A stretch of DNA of 64,000 nucleotides from Paenibacillus naphthalenovorans. GTDB lineage: Bacteria > Bacillota > Bacilli > Paenibacillales > NBRC-103111. The position numbers and the translations under genes were made by a program. The number at the start of each line of letters is the position of its first letter. Positions within the stretch are counted from its first letter, which is position 1. The notes beneath the pieces were generated by a model. It saw only the letters and a program-made list of their open reading frames with translations, was not told where the DNA came from and ran no database searches. This document shows positions 26,548-34,197 of the stretch, in pieces. The DNA lies in NCBI RefSeq assembly GCF_900099895.1, contig NZ_FNDY01000004.1, positions 186,001 through 250,000 on the forward strand, read 5' to 3'.

Positions 26548-26673
26548 TTATCTTTTGGCGCTTTGAGCCGCACCCTCGCTCGGATTATTCTGGGCCGGCC
26601 GCTTTACATTATTTTCAACGACTTCTTCGGAAAATTCCGAGTCGTTTTTCTTTCTGTTTTTGTTTTTAGCCAT
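26548..26673 (-). CDS. Small basic/acidic hypothetical protein, 41 aa
   Basis: Begins MAKNKNRKKNDSEFSEEVV and ends AAQSAKR. GGGGAGGTG lies six bases before the ATG, an excellent ribosome binding site, and a terminator follows directly, so this short frame is very likely a gene. The Lys/Asn/Arg-rich N-terminus and small size recall minor small acid-soluble spore proteins, but I cannot match it to a known Ssp family. It follows the 3D-domain gene in the same direction, about 60 nt downstream. Confidence 0.65.
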   Translation of the reverse strand: MAKNKNRKKNDSEFSEEVVENNVKRPAQNNPSEGAAQSAKR

Positions 26674-26733
26674 GGTCTCACCTCCCCTACATCCGATATT
26701 GTGGATGCACCGGAAGGGTTTTATGATGGAAAC

Positions 26734-27405
26734 TTAATACAGCAGCTCATTTTTTAATTGGTTCCAAAGGGACTGATTTATTTTCCCGCTGCCCTTTTTG
26801 ACCACAAACACATTCAGCTTCTTTTTGCCCCACTCCTGATAGACCTGATCTTTGGTTTCAAAGTACAAATCGATCCGGTTACCTTTAATCGCGCTGCCCG
26901 TATCCGCTACAATTCCGTAGCCATAGCCGGGAATGTAGAGAACCGTACCAATGGGGAATACTTTCGGGTCTGCGGCAATGGTCGAAAAAGATTGTACGTC
27001 GCGGGCAACCATCATACCTGAATACGTAACGCCATACTCCGGATGTCCCGGACTCTTTCCGGTGGATTCCTTACCCGCGAAGTAACCTGTTGCGGTCACT
27101 TCCACAGCTGTATATTTCGATAAATCCTGCCCCGGATGCGGGAAAAACTTGTAATTACGAGCTTGCTTACCCTGTCCCGATTGGGATGAAACGGGCTTGG
27201 TTTCTCCTTTAGGGCTTTCCAAGGTTACAGCCGTTTGGCTAAAACCGGAAACCGGAATCGGAATGTTACTGGCCTGAACGGGTGTAAAGCTTGTGCTGCG
27301 TAATGCTGCAGCTTGCCTTTGTTCTTGTCCAAACCATACCAATACGGACAGCATCAGCGTGATGAAACAAATCCATTTGGCATGGCTTGCGGTTTTCGTT
27401 AACAT
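26734..27405 (-). CDS. 3D-domain protein, YuiC-like, membrane-anchored or secreted
   Basis: 223 residues. An N-terminal hydrophobic segment (about 11-27) acts as signal or anchor. The C-terminal 3D domain (about 105-205) has VEVTATGY, the GMMVARD region, [13 protein letters not shown] and the triple-Asp signature [16 protein letters not shown]. The fold is shared with MltA-type lytic transglycosylases and the resuscitation-factor-like YuiC, so cell-wall cleavage outside the membrane is likely. The last residues ([15 protein letters not shown]) extend beyond the domain. Confidence 0.86.
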   Translation of the reverse strand: MLTKTASHAKWICFITLMLSVLVWFGQEQRQAAALRSTSFTPVQASNIPIPVSGFSQTAVTLESPKGETKPVSSQSGQGKQARNYKFFPHPGQDLSKYTAVEVTATGYFAGKESTGKSPGHPEYGVTYSGMMVARDVQSFSTIAADPKVFPIGTVLYIPGYGYGIVADTGSAIKGNRIDLYFETKDQVYQEWGKKKLNVFVVKKGSGKINQSLWNQLKNELLY

Positions 27406-27526
27406 ATGTGTTGTTAAACCTCCCCTTAATATAGGAGGCTATCCATATCTGAACCAATCTATACATAGGACAAATAGATCGCTATACAAAAAACCCGAAA
27501 GGCCCTCCATACGCCGGATCTATGTA

Positions 27527-28201
27527 TTATTCCTGAACAATACTTTCTTTTACCTGACCATCCTCGAAAACCCGGTACTCATAGATTTTGCCGTCCTTCA
27601 GGTAAAGGAAAGAATAATGATTCACGGTTTTTTCTTCAGACCAGTCCACAAACAACTGAATGGTAACCGACCCGTTTATCAAACCATCCATATCGATGGA
27701 ATCCATTTCCCCCTGATAATTGTACCCCTGCTTTGTTCCTATATCATAACGCCACATCTTATTGCCTTCCATAGCATTGGTTACTTCGGTGTAGGTTGAG
27801 CCCAGCAGCTTTTTCACTTCATCTTGGGACATGTTCATTTTCAGATTCTGCTTAATGTAATCCACATCGATCTTGCGGTCCGTGCTGGCAGCTTTCTTCG
27901 GGCTCGGTTGGGAAGCTGCACCCGCGCCAGACGGTTTGGTTTCTGTACCCTTAGCCGGCGGCGTGCCCACAGATGGGCTTGCTTTACCGGTATCGGCGTT
28001 TTTGTGCTCGGTACCCGCTTCAGGCTGTTGACTCACCGGAGGAGCCACCGTGCCAGCGTCAGCGTTTTTTTGTTCAGTGCCGGCAGAAGGCTGCGTACTA
28101 GAGGGGACAGCGGACTCGCCTTCCCTGGAGCTTTTCTCCCCGCAGCCGCTTGCGAGTACAATAGCAACCGCGATCATCAATAGAACCATCGATTTTTTCA
28201 T
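27527..28201 (-). CDS. Lipoprotein with repeat linker and BamE/SmpA-like domain
   Basis: 224 residues. Lipoprotein signal with lipobox LASGC (Cys20). Residues about 25-105 are a Pro/Ala/Thr-rich linker with two near-repeats (AGTEQKNADAG and AGTEHKNADTG). Residues about 110-220 hold IKQNLKMNMSQDEVKKLLGS, a SmpA/OmlA (BamE)-like helix pair seen in many Gram-positive lipoproteins, followed by beta-rich sequence ending in DGKIYEYRVFEDG. It should be anchored outside the cytoplasmic membrane. Role unknown. Confidence 0.75.
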   Translation of the reverse strand: MKKSMVLLMIAVAIVLASGCGEKSSREGESAVPSSTQPSAGTEQKNADAGTVAPPVSQQPEAGTEHKNADTGKASPSVGTPPAKGTETKPSGAGAASQPSPKKAASTDRKIDVDYIKQNLKMNMSQDEVKKLLGSTYTEVTNAMEGNKMWRYDIGTKQGYNYQGEMDSIDMDGLINGSVTIQLFVDWSEEKTVNHYSFLYLKDGKIYEYRVFEDGQVKESIVQE

Positions 28202-28675
28202 TCATTTCCTCCTCGTATTTCTGCAAAACATGATGTACTCTTCACAATTATTAACGCGGAAACCATCCGAAAGTTGCATTTTAGATTCGCTAGTTCTTAT
28301 ACAAGCCCGCACTTATGCGCCGGATTGGATACGGTCGGGCGGATGCAGACGAGCGGGACCGTTTTGATTTCGGTGGTTTTCATTTAAAATGAATTCAATG
28401 AACTATTTTTATCTGAACTAAAAAAACGTTGTCCTCATGCAATCATTCAAGAACATTAACATAGCCTTTGAAATACGCCACTCTCCGGAATTACGGAACC
28501 AAAGTCCTGTTAGGAACTCGCCTCTCACATTTCTTTAGCGTCATAATAAAAAACCTCCTGACCGATGCTCACGTATGAACATCTGTCAGGAGGACGCTAT
28601 CTTCAACCCTGAAACGCCGACTTTGGGGTCGTTAACGTTCGCTATCCGGGGTTGTTAATCAATTAAGTATCTATA
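28202..28675. other. Intergenic region, promoter of the lipoprotein gene and terminator of erpA
   Basis: About 470 bp. It holds the erpA terminator (28544-28593) at its right end and AT-rich promoter-like DNA near 28390-28470. The middle (28300-28360) is GC-rich with a weak CGGTC/GACCG pairing. No gene with a ribosome binding site was found. Confidence 0.4.
28544..28593 (-). terminator. Rho-independent terminator of erpA
   Basis: On the minus strand CCTCCTGAC (28585-28593) pairs with GTCAGGAGG (28554-28562), followed by TTTTTTATTAT. It lies about 80 nt after the erpA stop. Confidence 0.9.
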
Positions 28676-29047
28676 TTAAACCTCGACTTTATCGTCGCAT
28701 TTCTCGGGAGTCCCCTCTTCATCCTTCATTTTGAAGGAAGAACCGCACCCGCAGGTAGCAACAGCATTCGGGTTGTGAATAGTGAAACCGCCGCCCATGC
28801 CTGCGTCCTGGTAATCAATCTCGACGCCGTAGAGGTATTTGGCGCTGTCCGGGTCTACGACTACCTTGAGACCGTTAATATCCAAAACCTTATCGTCCTG
28901 CTGCTGGGTATCGTCAAATCCCATACCATAGGAGAAGCCGCTGCAGCCGCCAGACTTTACGCCGATACGAAGGAACAAATTCGCAGCTTCCTCCGCCGCC
29001 AGCATTTCCTTAATTTTATCGCAAGCACTTTCGCTAATGGTAATCAT
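28676..29047 (-). CDS. erpA: Iron-sulfur cluster insertion protein, ErpA/HesB (A-type carrier)
   Basis: 123 residues, the usual size with a short acidic tail. The three conserved cysteines are C35 (KSGGCSGFSY) and C99/C101 (TCGCGSSF). A-type carriers receive Fe-S clusters from the SUF machinery and pass them to apo-proteins. Likely clients nearby include IspH and MqnE. The tail (GTPEKCDDKVEV) adds a further Cys. B. subtilis YutM is the probable equivalent. Monocistronic, with its own terminator. Confidence 0.92.
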   Translation of the reverse strand: MITISESACDKIKEMLAAEEAANLFLRIGVKSGGCSGFSYGMGFDDTQQQDDKVLDINGLKVVVDPDSAKYLYGVEIDYQDAGMGGGFTIHNPNAVATCGCGSSFKMKDEEGTPEKCDDKVEV

Positions 29048-29140
29048 AATCCGTTGCCTCCCTTACATTTAAAATGTGATCCTGCTTAAAGTATACTCCT
29101 TCCGGGCTCTTACCTCAAGGGCGCGTGATTTGCGTTTTAT

Positions 29141-29341
29141 CTACAAAGATGGAGCTTTAGCCGCGGGGCCGAGTTTTATATGATGATAACGCAGCAATAA
29201 TTCATCCAACTGCTGACTGCACCTCTGCACTTCCGGATGCAGCAAACCGAATTGAACGCCTAAGCTGACCATTCGTCCGCGAACCTCTTCTATTTCACTG
29301 GTGATAGCTGATTGTTTATCGGGACAACTCGAAACTAACAC
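29141..29341 (-). CDS. Spo0E-like aspartyl-phosphate phosphatase
   Basis: 66 residues forming two helices. The SQQLDELLLRYH string matches the Spo0E family signature (SQ-x-LD-x-L-[LI]), preceded by IEEVRGRMVSLG, the first helix. Family members dephosphorylate Spo0A-P and delay sporulation; some act on other regulators. Start is a GTG with GGGCGG about 12 nt upstream. This supports a spore-forming host. The Asp of the signature is present, so activity is plausible. Confidence 0.78.
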   Translation of the reverse strand: MLVSSCPDKQSAITSEIEEVRGRMVSLGVQFGLLHPEVQRCSQQLDELLLRYHHIKLGPAAKAPSL

Positions 29342-29712
29342 GATCGTTACACCGCCCTAAACTAGTTCTACAATGAAAAAGTATATTATATTTGGAAAGA
29401 AAAGAAAATAGGCAATGTATACATTATGCATAATTATATTAATTATTTTTATTAACGATCTTTCATAATCGATTTTGATAAACATCCACCGAATGCGTTT
29501 TTCACCGAATCATATATTGCCCAGCTTGTTCAGTAGGTTTATAATGAGAAGGATTGATGGTTGATTCCAGTCATCAAGAAGACTTCATAATATAAGGTTT
29601 TGCCGTACAGTCTTCTTCACTTGTGACAATATTCACGGACTCACGGACGTTAAAAAATCGCGTCCCAGGCTCTCCGGCCGGGGGCGCCTAAACAGTTTAC
29701 GGAGGTGCAACA
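29342..29712. other. Intergenic region upstream of mqnE
   Basis: About 370 bp, very AT-rich around 29370-29510, then a GC-rich stretch with an imperfect inverted repeat around GGCCGGGGGCGCC (29650-29700) just before the mqnE ribosome binding site. I recognise no riboswitch class in it. Confidence 0.4.
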
Positions 29713-30816
29713 ATGAGCATCACGACAAATTACGGGCAGCGTATGGCTGAAATCGCCGAAAAAGTGGAACACGGAGAGCGCCTATCCTTGGAGGAAGGCG
29801 TATACTTATACGAATCCGATGATTTGCTCGCCATAGGTCAAATGGCCAATAAGGTCAACCTGCGCAAGAACGGGAAAAAGGTTTATTTCGTCGATAATAT
29901 GAGTCTTTACTTTACTAACGTATGCGAAGAACATTGCGCTTTCTGTCATTTCCGCCGCGATGAAGGACAGGAAGGAGCCTATACGTTAACGCCGGAGCAG
30001 ATGTTTGAATATATCGATCAGCACATTCATCCGGGTCTCCGCGAGTTTCACATCACCGGAGGGCATAACCCGAACGTGCCGTTCCAATACTATGTGGACA
30101 GCATCCGCGCGTTGAAAGAGCGTTATCCGAATGTAACCATTAAAGCTCATACCGCTGCAGAAATCGAGTTTTTTTCACGGCTTAGCGGGTTAAGCTATAA
30201 AGAAGTGCTGCAGACGCTCATCGATGCGGGATTAGATACAATGCCCGGAGGAGGCGCGGAAATTTTATCCGAGCGGTACCGCAAAAAAATGCACCTGGTC
30301 GACAAAGCCTCGACGGAACAGTGGCTCGAAGTTCACCGTACGGCGCATCAGCTCGGAATGAAGACGCATGCCACGATGCTGTTCGGATCGATTGAGACGT
30401 ACGAGGAGCGTATCCGTCACTTGATATACCTGCGTGAGCTGCAGGATGAAACCGGAGGTTTTATGGTATTCATTCCGAATGCTGTGCAGCCGGCCAGTGT
30501 CAGTGCAGGTTTGAAAAAACGGGTGTCCGCATACGACAATCTGAAGACGATTGCGATCAGCCGTTTGATGCTGGATAATATCCAGCATGTCAAAGCCTAC
30601 TTTATCAATCTCGGTACACAGCTTACTCAACTCGCCTTCACTTTCGGGGCATCCGACGCTCACGGAACGATTATCCAGGAGCGGATCAGCCATTCGGCCG
30701 GTGCGCTTTCGCCTGAAGGCATGACCCGCGATGAGCTGGTATGGCTGATTAAAGGCGCGGGACGCATTCCTGTAGAGCGGGATACTTTTTATAATGAGAT
30801 CAAGGTTTATAACTAG
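29713..30816 (+). CDS. mqnE: Aminofutalosine synthase (radical SAM)
   Basis: 367 residues. The radical SAM cluster motif is C-x3-C-x2-C in NVCEEHCAFCHFRR (about residues 77-84). Family features follow: EFHITGGHNP, GLDTMPGGGAEI, LDNIQHVKAYFINLG, FGASDAHGTI and AGRIPVERDT. MqnE converts the chorismate-derived 3-enolpyruvyl benzoate and SAM to aminofutalosine in the futalosine route of menaquinone synthesis. GGAGGTG precedes the ATG. It is cotranscribed with the NDH-2-like gene that follows, which would reduce the quinone. The other mqn genes are not in this window. Confidence 0.92.
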   Translation: MSITTNYGQRMAEIAEKVEHGERLSLEEGVYLYESDDLLAIGQMANKVNLRKNGKKVYFVDNMSLYFTNVCEEHCAFCHFRRDEGQEGAYTLTPEQMFEYIDQHIHPGLREFHITGGHNPNVPFQYYVDSIRALKERYPNVTIKAHTAAEIEFFSRLSGLSYKEVLQTLIDAGLDTMPGGGAEILSERYRKKMHLVDKASTEQWLEVHRTAHQLGMKTHATMLFGSIETYEERIRHLIYLRELQDETGGFMVFIPNAVQPASVSAGLKKRVSAYDNLKTIAISRLMLDNIQHVKAYFINLGTQLTQLAFTFGASDAHGTIIQERISHSAGALSPEGMTRDELVWLIKGAGRIPVERDTFYNEIKVYN

Positions 30817-30840
30817 GTCATAGAAAGGGTTTGCCATTGT

Positions 30841-31905
30841 ATGAAAAAACTTGTGATTTTGGGCGGAGGCTATGGTGGATTAACCGTAGCCAAAGAACTG
30901 CTCAGTAAGGAATTGCCGTCGGACACCGTCATGATTCTGGTGGACCGGATGCCTTATCAAGGGCTCAAAACGGAGTATTACGCACTGGCAGCAGGGACGG
31001 TATCGGATTGGGACATTCGGGTGCAGTTCCCGGTCGACCCCCGGCTTATTTTAAAATACGGAGAAGTGGTCTCTGTCCTGCCGGAGCAAAAGGAAGTCCG
31101 TTTTGCAAACGATGAGACGTTGTCCTACGATTGGCTGGTCATAGCCCTCGGCTGTGTTGATCGTTATCATGGCATTCCGGGTGCCGAAGAATTCTCACAT
31201 AGTATCCAGACGCTGTCCTCCACCCGGAAAACGTATCAGAACGTTAACGACATAGCGCCTTATGGCCAGGTGACCATCGTCGGCGGCGGCCTCAGCGGTG
31301 TTGAAGTCGCTGCGGAGCTTCGTGAAAGCCGGCCCGATATGAACATCCGAATTCTGGATCGAGGTGCCAGCATTCTGTCTCCGTTTCCGGGCAAGCTGCA
31401 GAGGTATGTCCGCGACTGGATGCTCGAGCATGACATTGAGCTGCGTTCGCACATCTCTCTCGCCCGTTTGGAAGGCGGCATGCTGTACAACCAGCAGGAA
31501 ATCATTTACACCGACATGACAATATGGACTGCCGGCATTCAACCGAGCCCGATCGTGCAGAACTTGAATCTGCCCAAAGATGCACAAGGTCGTCTCATCA
31601 TCAACGAATACCACCAGCTTCCGGATTATAACGATATCTTCGTCGTTGGCGACTGCGCCGCCCTTCCGTTCTCCCCCAGCGGTCAGGCTGCGGAGGCCCA
31701 AGGAGAGCAAGTGGCTCATGTCCTTCAAGCGATATGGAAAAACGAAACTCCCCGGCTCGGCAAAATCAAGCTCAAAGGAGTTCTCGGATCGCTGGGAAAA
31801 AAAGCGGGGTTTGGCCTGATGGGCAAGCGGACCGTCATGCTTGGAAAGGTGCCCCGCGCTATAAAGTCCGGGGTGCTTTGGATGTCCAAGAGACATTTCG
31901 GATAA
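30841..31905 (+). CDS. Type II NADH dehydrogenase-like FAD oxidoreductase (YutJ-like)
   Basis: 354 residues. FAD-binding Rossmann motif VILGGGYGGLTVAKEL at the N-terminus; NADH-binding motif VTIVGGGLSGVEVAAEL at about residue 142; FVVGDCAALPFSP near residue 260 closes the FAD site; a C-terminal amphipathic region may bind the membrane. Family NDH-2/YutJ/YumB: transfers electrons from NAD(P)H to quinone or another acceptor. It begins 24 nt after mqnE, which fits a menaquinone-linked role. Shorter than canonical Ndh (about 390), like YutJ. Confidence 0.87.
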   Translation: MKKLVILGGGYGGLTVAKELLSKELPSDTVMILVDRMPYQGLKTEYYALAAGTVSDWDIRVQFPVDPRLILKYGEVVSVLPEQKEVRFANDETLSYDWLVIALGCVDRYHGIPGAEEFSHSIQTLSSTRKTYQNVNDIAPYGQVTIVGGGLSGVEVAAELRESRPDMNIRILDRGASILSPFPGKLQRYVRDWMLEHDIELRSHISLARLEGGMLYNQQEIIYTDMTIWTAGIQPSPIVQNLNLPKDAQGRLIINEYHQLPDYNDIFVVGDCAALPFSPSGQAAEAQGEQVAHVLQAIWKNETPRLGKIKLKGVLGSLGKKAGFGLMGKRTVMLGKVPRAIKSGVLWMSKRHFG

Positions 31906-31910
31906 CCGGA

Positions 31911-32165
31911 TTACTCACCCAGGAGATCGAACATGGCTTCGATCTCTTTTATTTTATCCTTGATAGCCGCCTCCAGTTCATCGGCCGTTGAAGCGGCGAC
32001 AATCTCGCCGTTAACCAACGCAAACGGCAAAACGTAGCATTCCCCGCAATTGCCCAGGCAGCCATATTCAATCACATCGTAATCGGCGTTCTGTTCCAGT
32101 TTTTTGAACAGCTTGTCTGTGCCGTGATGCATATTATTTGTACAAAATTCAATAATAGGTCTCAT
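31911..32165 (-). CDS. YuzB-like protein (DUF1450)
   Basis: 84 residues. MRPIIEFCTNNMHHGTDKLF, VIEYGCLGNCGECYVLPFAL and VNGEIV match B. subtilis YuzB. Four cysteines, including a CLGNCGEC cluster, suggest a thioredoxin-like ferredoxin or metal site. Start moved to the ATG at 32165, where homologues begin, from the open frame at 32198. It is divergent from the NifU-like gene, and its 3' end meets the NDH-2-like gene tail to tail. Function unproven. Confidence 0.85.
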   Translation of the reverse strand: MRPIIEFCTNNMHHGTDKLFKKLEQNADYDVIEYGCLGNCGECYVLPFALVNGEIVAASTADELEAAIKDKIKEIEAMFDLLGE

Positions 32166-32244
32166 AGGAAGGTAACACCGCCTTGCAGCCATTTTCATTT
32201 TTCGTTGATTGTAATATAATAAGGTAAGAAGGGAGATGATGCAA

Positions 32245-32493
32245 ATGAGCGAAAGTACTCAACAAAGTACGGTGTACGATGAAGTGCTTGAGGTTCTAGA
32301 TAAACTGCGTCCGTTTCTTCAGCGCGACGGAGGCGACGTGGAACTTGTTGATGTGGAGGACGGCGTCGTTAAACTGAAGCTCATGGGTGCTTGCGGCAGC
32401 TGCCCAAGCTCGACCATTACTCTGAAGGCCGGTATCGAACGCGCCCTCCTGGAGGAAGTGGAAGGCATAGAGGAAGTCGTACAAGTATTCTAA
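32245..32493 (+). CDS. nfuA: NifU C-terminal domain protein, YutI-like Fe-S carrier
   Basis: 82 residues. [17 protein letters not shown], then [18 protein letters not shown], give the C-x2-C cluster-binding motif of the Nfu domain, ending in a short helix. It acts as an Fe-S scaffold or carrier. Start set at the ATG at 32245, nine bases after GGGAG, in preference to two earlier ATGs that overlap that site. Followed by a terminator. Confidence 0.9.
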   Translation: MSESTQQSTVYDEVLEVLDKLRPFLQRDGGDVELVDVEDGVVKLKLMGACGSCPSSTITLKAGIERALLEEVEGIEEVVQVF

Positions 32494-32530
32494 CGGCTTG
32501 ATTCCCATTCAGGCACAATAATGCAAGCAT

Positions 32531-32572
32531 AAAGCCCTGAATCCCGCAGTATGCGGGTTTCAGGGCTTTTTT
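32531..32572. terminator. Bidirectional terminator between nfuA-like and SDR genes
   Basis: AAGCCCTGAA (32532-32541) pairs with TTCAGGGCTT (32559-32568), with an inner CCCGCA/TGCGGG pair, then TTTTTT on the plus strand. The stop codon of the SDR gene lies inside the hairpin. Confidence 0.9.
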
Positions 32573-33354
32573 GCCGTGCCGTTGCCGGTAATCGCGCGAA
32601 TCGGATCCAAGCCTCCGGAAATGTCCATGATGTTGCCCGTAATGAAATCAGAACGCTCCTCGCACAAAAAACGGATCACGCGGGCGATATCTTCTCCGGT
32701 TCCCGGCCTGCCGCGCGGAGATTCGTCATCATGGATGTGCTCAACCTCGCGGATCGTGCGTTCCTTGTTGTCTCCAACGATATCGCCGGGACAAATCATA
32801 TTAACCGTAATGCCGCTTGCCGCCTCTTCGACAGCCAATGTCTTGGTAAATGAGACCAGACCCACCTTCGCCGCGGCGTATACGGCCCGATGGGGCCAAC
32901 CGCGCGCTTCCGCCGCATGACCGAAACCAAAATGGATAATGCGGCCCCACTGTTTGCTTCGCATCATAGGGATGACCAAATGGTCCAGATGCATGACTCC
33001 GAGCAAGTTGCCCTGCATCAAATCGAGTATTTCCTGAGTCTTGTAATCGCGAAACAGCCTTCGTTCGCGAATGAACGGCCCCGCATTATTAATGAGAATG
33101 TCAATCGACCCGAAGCGGCGTACGGCCTCGTCCACGAGGCGCTCCCGATCCTCCCCCCGGGCTACGTTGGCTTGAATAGCTTCGCATTTTACGCCCTTTT
33201 GGCGGATTCGCCCACAGAGTTCTTCGGCTTCTTGCTTACTGTTCACATAATTTACAATGATATCCAACCCTTGATCGGCCAGCAGGAGTGCGGTCATTTT
33301 GCCGAGCCCTTTGGCGCTTCCGGTGATGAGTGCGGTTTTCCGCTGCTGCTCCAT
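32560..33354 (-). CDS. Short-chain dehydrogenase/reductase
   Basis: 264 residues. NAD(P)-binding TGSAKGLGK at the N-terminus; ILINNAGPF near residue 85; active-site Y-x3-K as VYAAAKVGL near 155; ICPGDIVGDN after it; C-terminal GNIMDISGG. The position normally held by the catalytic Ser reads HFGFGHAAE, so no Ser is obvious. Start set at the ATG at 33354 because GGGAGG lies ten bases upstream. Substrate unknown. Similar to FabG-like oxidoreductases of Bacillus, but activity may differ if Ser is truly missing. Confidence 0.85.
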   Translation of the reverse strand: MEQQRKTALITGSAKGLGKMTALLLADQGLDIIVNYVNSKQEAEELCGRIRQKGVKCEAIQANVARGEDRERLVDEAVRRFGSIDILINNAGPFIRERRLFRDYKTQEILDLMQGNLLGVMHLDHLVIPMMRSKQWGRIIHFGFGHAAEARGWPHRAVYAAAKVGLVSFTKTLAVEEAASGITVNMICPGDIVGDNKERTIREVEHIHDDESPRGRPGTGEDIARVIRFLCEERSDFITGNIMDISGGLDPIRAITGNGTAKKP

Positions 33355-33432
33355 GCTCTCGGTTCCTCCCGGCTTCATCTAACTTACCTTGCTATATCAA
33401 AGTATAGTGGATGCCGGAATTCGATTCAACTC

Positions 33433-34128
33433 TTAAGAACGGCGGTGCAGATAACGAAATACCTCCGCTGCCGCACGAAATGTCATTTGGCACCCTTGCT
33501 CCAAATCTTGAAGATTTTGCTGTATGTCTTCGGTCCCTATCCTTATCTGTTCGCCATATTTCGCTTCGGCCGCTTTCATCAGGTCATCCAGTAAATCCGC
33601 ATTTATGGTGTGTATTTCCATGTTCCGCTGGTTGCGCAACCGGTTAAGCGGTTCATTATATTTGATTTTGAGCTCATAAAGCTGCTGTTCCAAATCTGAA
33701 AACCGCTTGTCCTTGTGCATATGGCGAAGCACGGTAAAGTAAGAAAAGCGTGATTTGACCCTTTCCGTGTGCAAAGAGAACCTTTCGTTCATGAAATGCC
33801 CCAACTTGTCCAAAACCGCAAATACACGGATCAAAGCATTGTTATAATAATATAAGTGCCGATGGTAATCATCAAGCTCCTCGGCGGACATCTGATCGGT
33901 GTATTTTTTGCTTACCTTGCGGCCAAACCGAACGGCTGCGAATTGACTTTGCTCCAAATCGTCCAACGTACGCAGGAAGCTTTGGCACCAGATGATGTAC
34001 CGCCGCTCCTGTGACGACTGCCGGGAGGCAGATGTCAATGTGTACATGTATTTACGAATCGCTTGAATGGCTTCCAGCAGCAGGCCTGCGTCTTTGCGCG
34101 GCTGCTCGCCGAACATCGCTCTTAGCAT
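33433..34128 (-). CDS. HEPN-like protein (Cthe_2314-type)
   Basis: 231 residues, almost entirely alpha-helical, rich in charged and aromatic residues. Near the C-terminus QRNMEIHTINADLL contains R-N-x3-H, the HEPN motif used by metal-independent RNases of toxin and defence systems; YYYNNALIRVFAVLDKLGHFMNERF precedes it. Length and order suggest the Cthe_2314 HEPN family, a call made from memory. CGGAG precedes the ATG. No partner nucleotidyltransferase is adjacent; it stands between the SDR and UbiD genes in the same direction. Confidence 0.5.
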   Translation of the reverse strand: MLRAMFGEQPRKDAGLLLEAIQAIRKYMYTLTSASRQSSQERRYIIWCQSFLRTLDDLEQSQFAAVRFGRKVSKKYTDQMSAEELDDYHRHLYYYNNALIRVFAVLDKLGHFMNERFSLHTERVKSRFSYFTVLRHMHKDKRFSDLEQQLYELKIKYNEPLNRLRNQRNMEIHTINADLLDDLMKAAEAKYGEQIRIGTEDIQQNLQDLEQGCQMTFRAAAEVFRYLHRRS

Positions 34129-34197
34129 AACAAATCTCCGTATATATGTGAATTTGGTCTGGTCAAGTATAACCGGATACGTGCCGATCTATGATTT

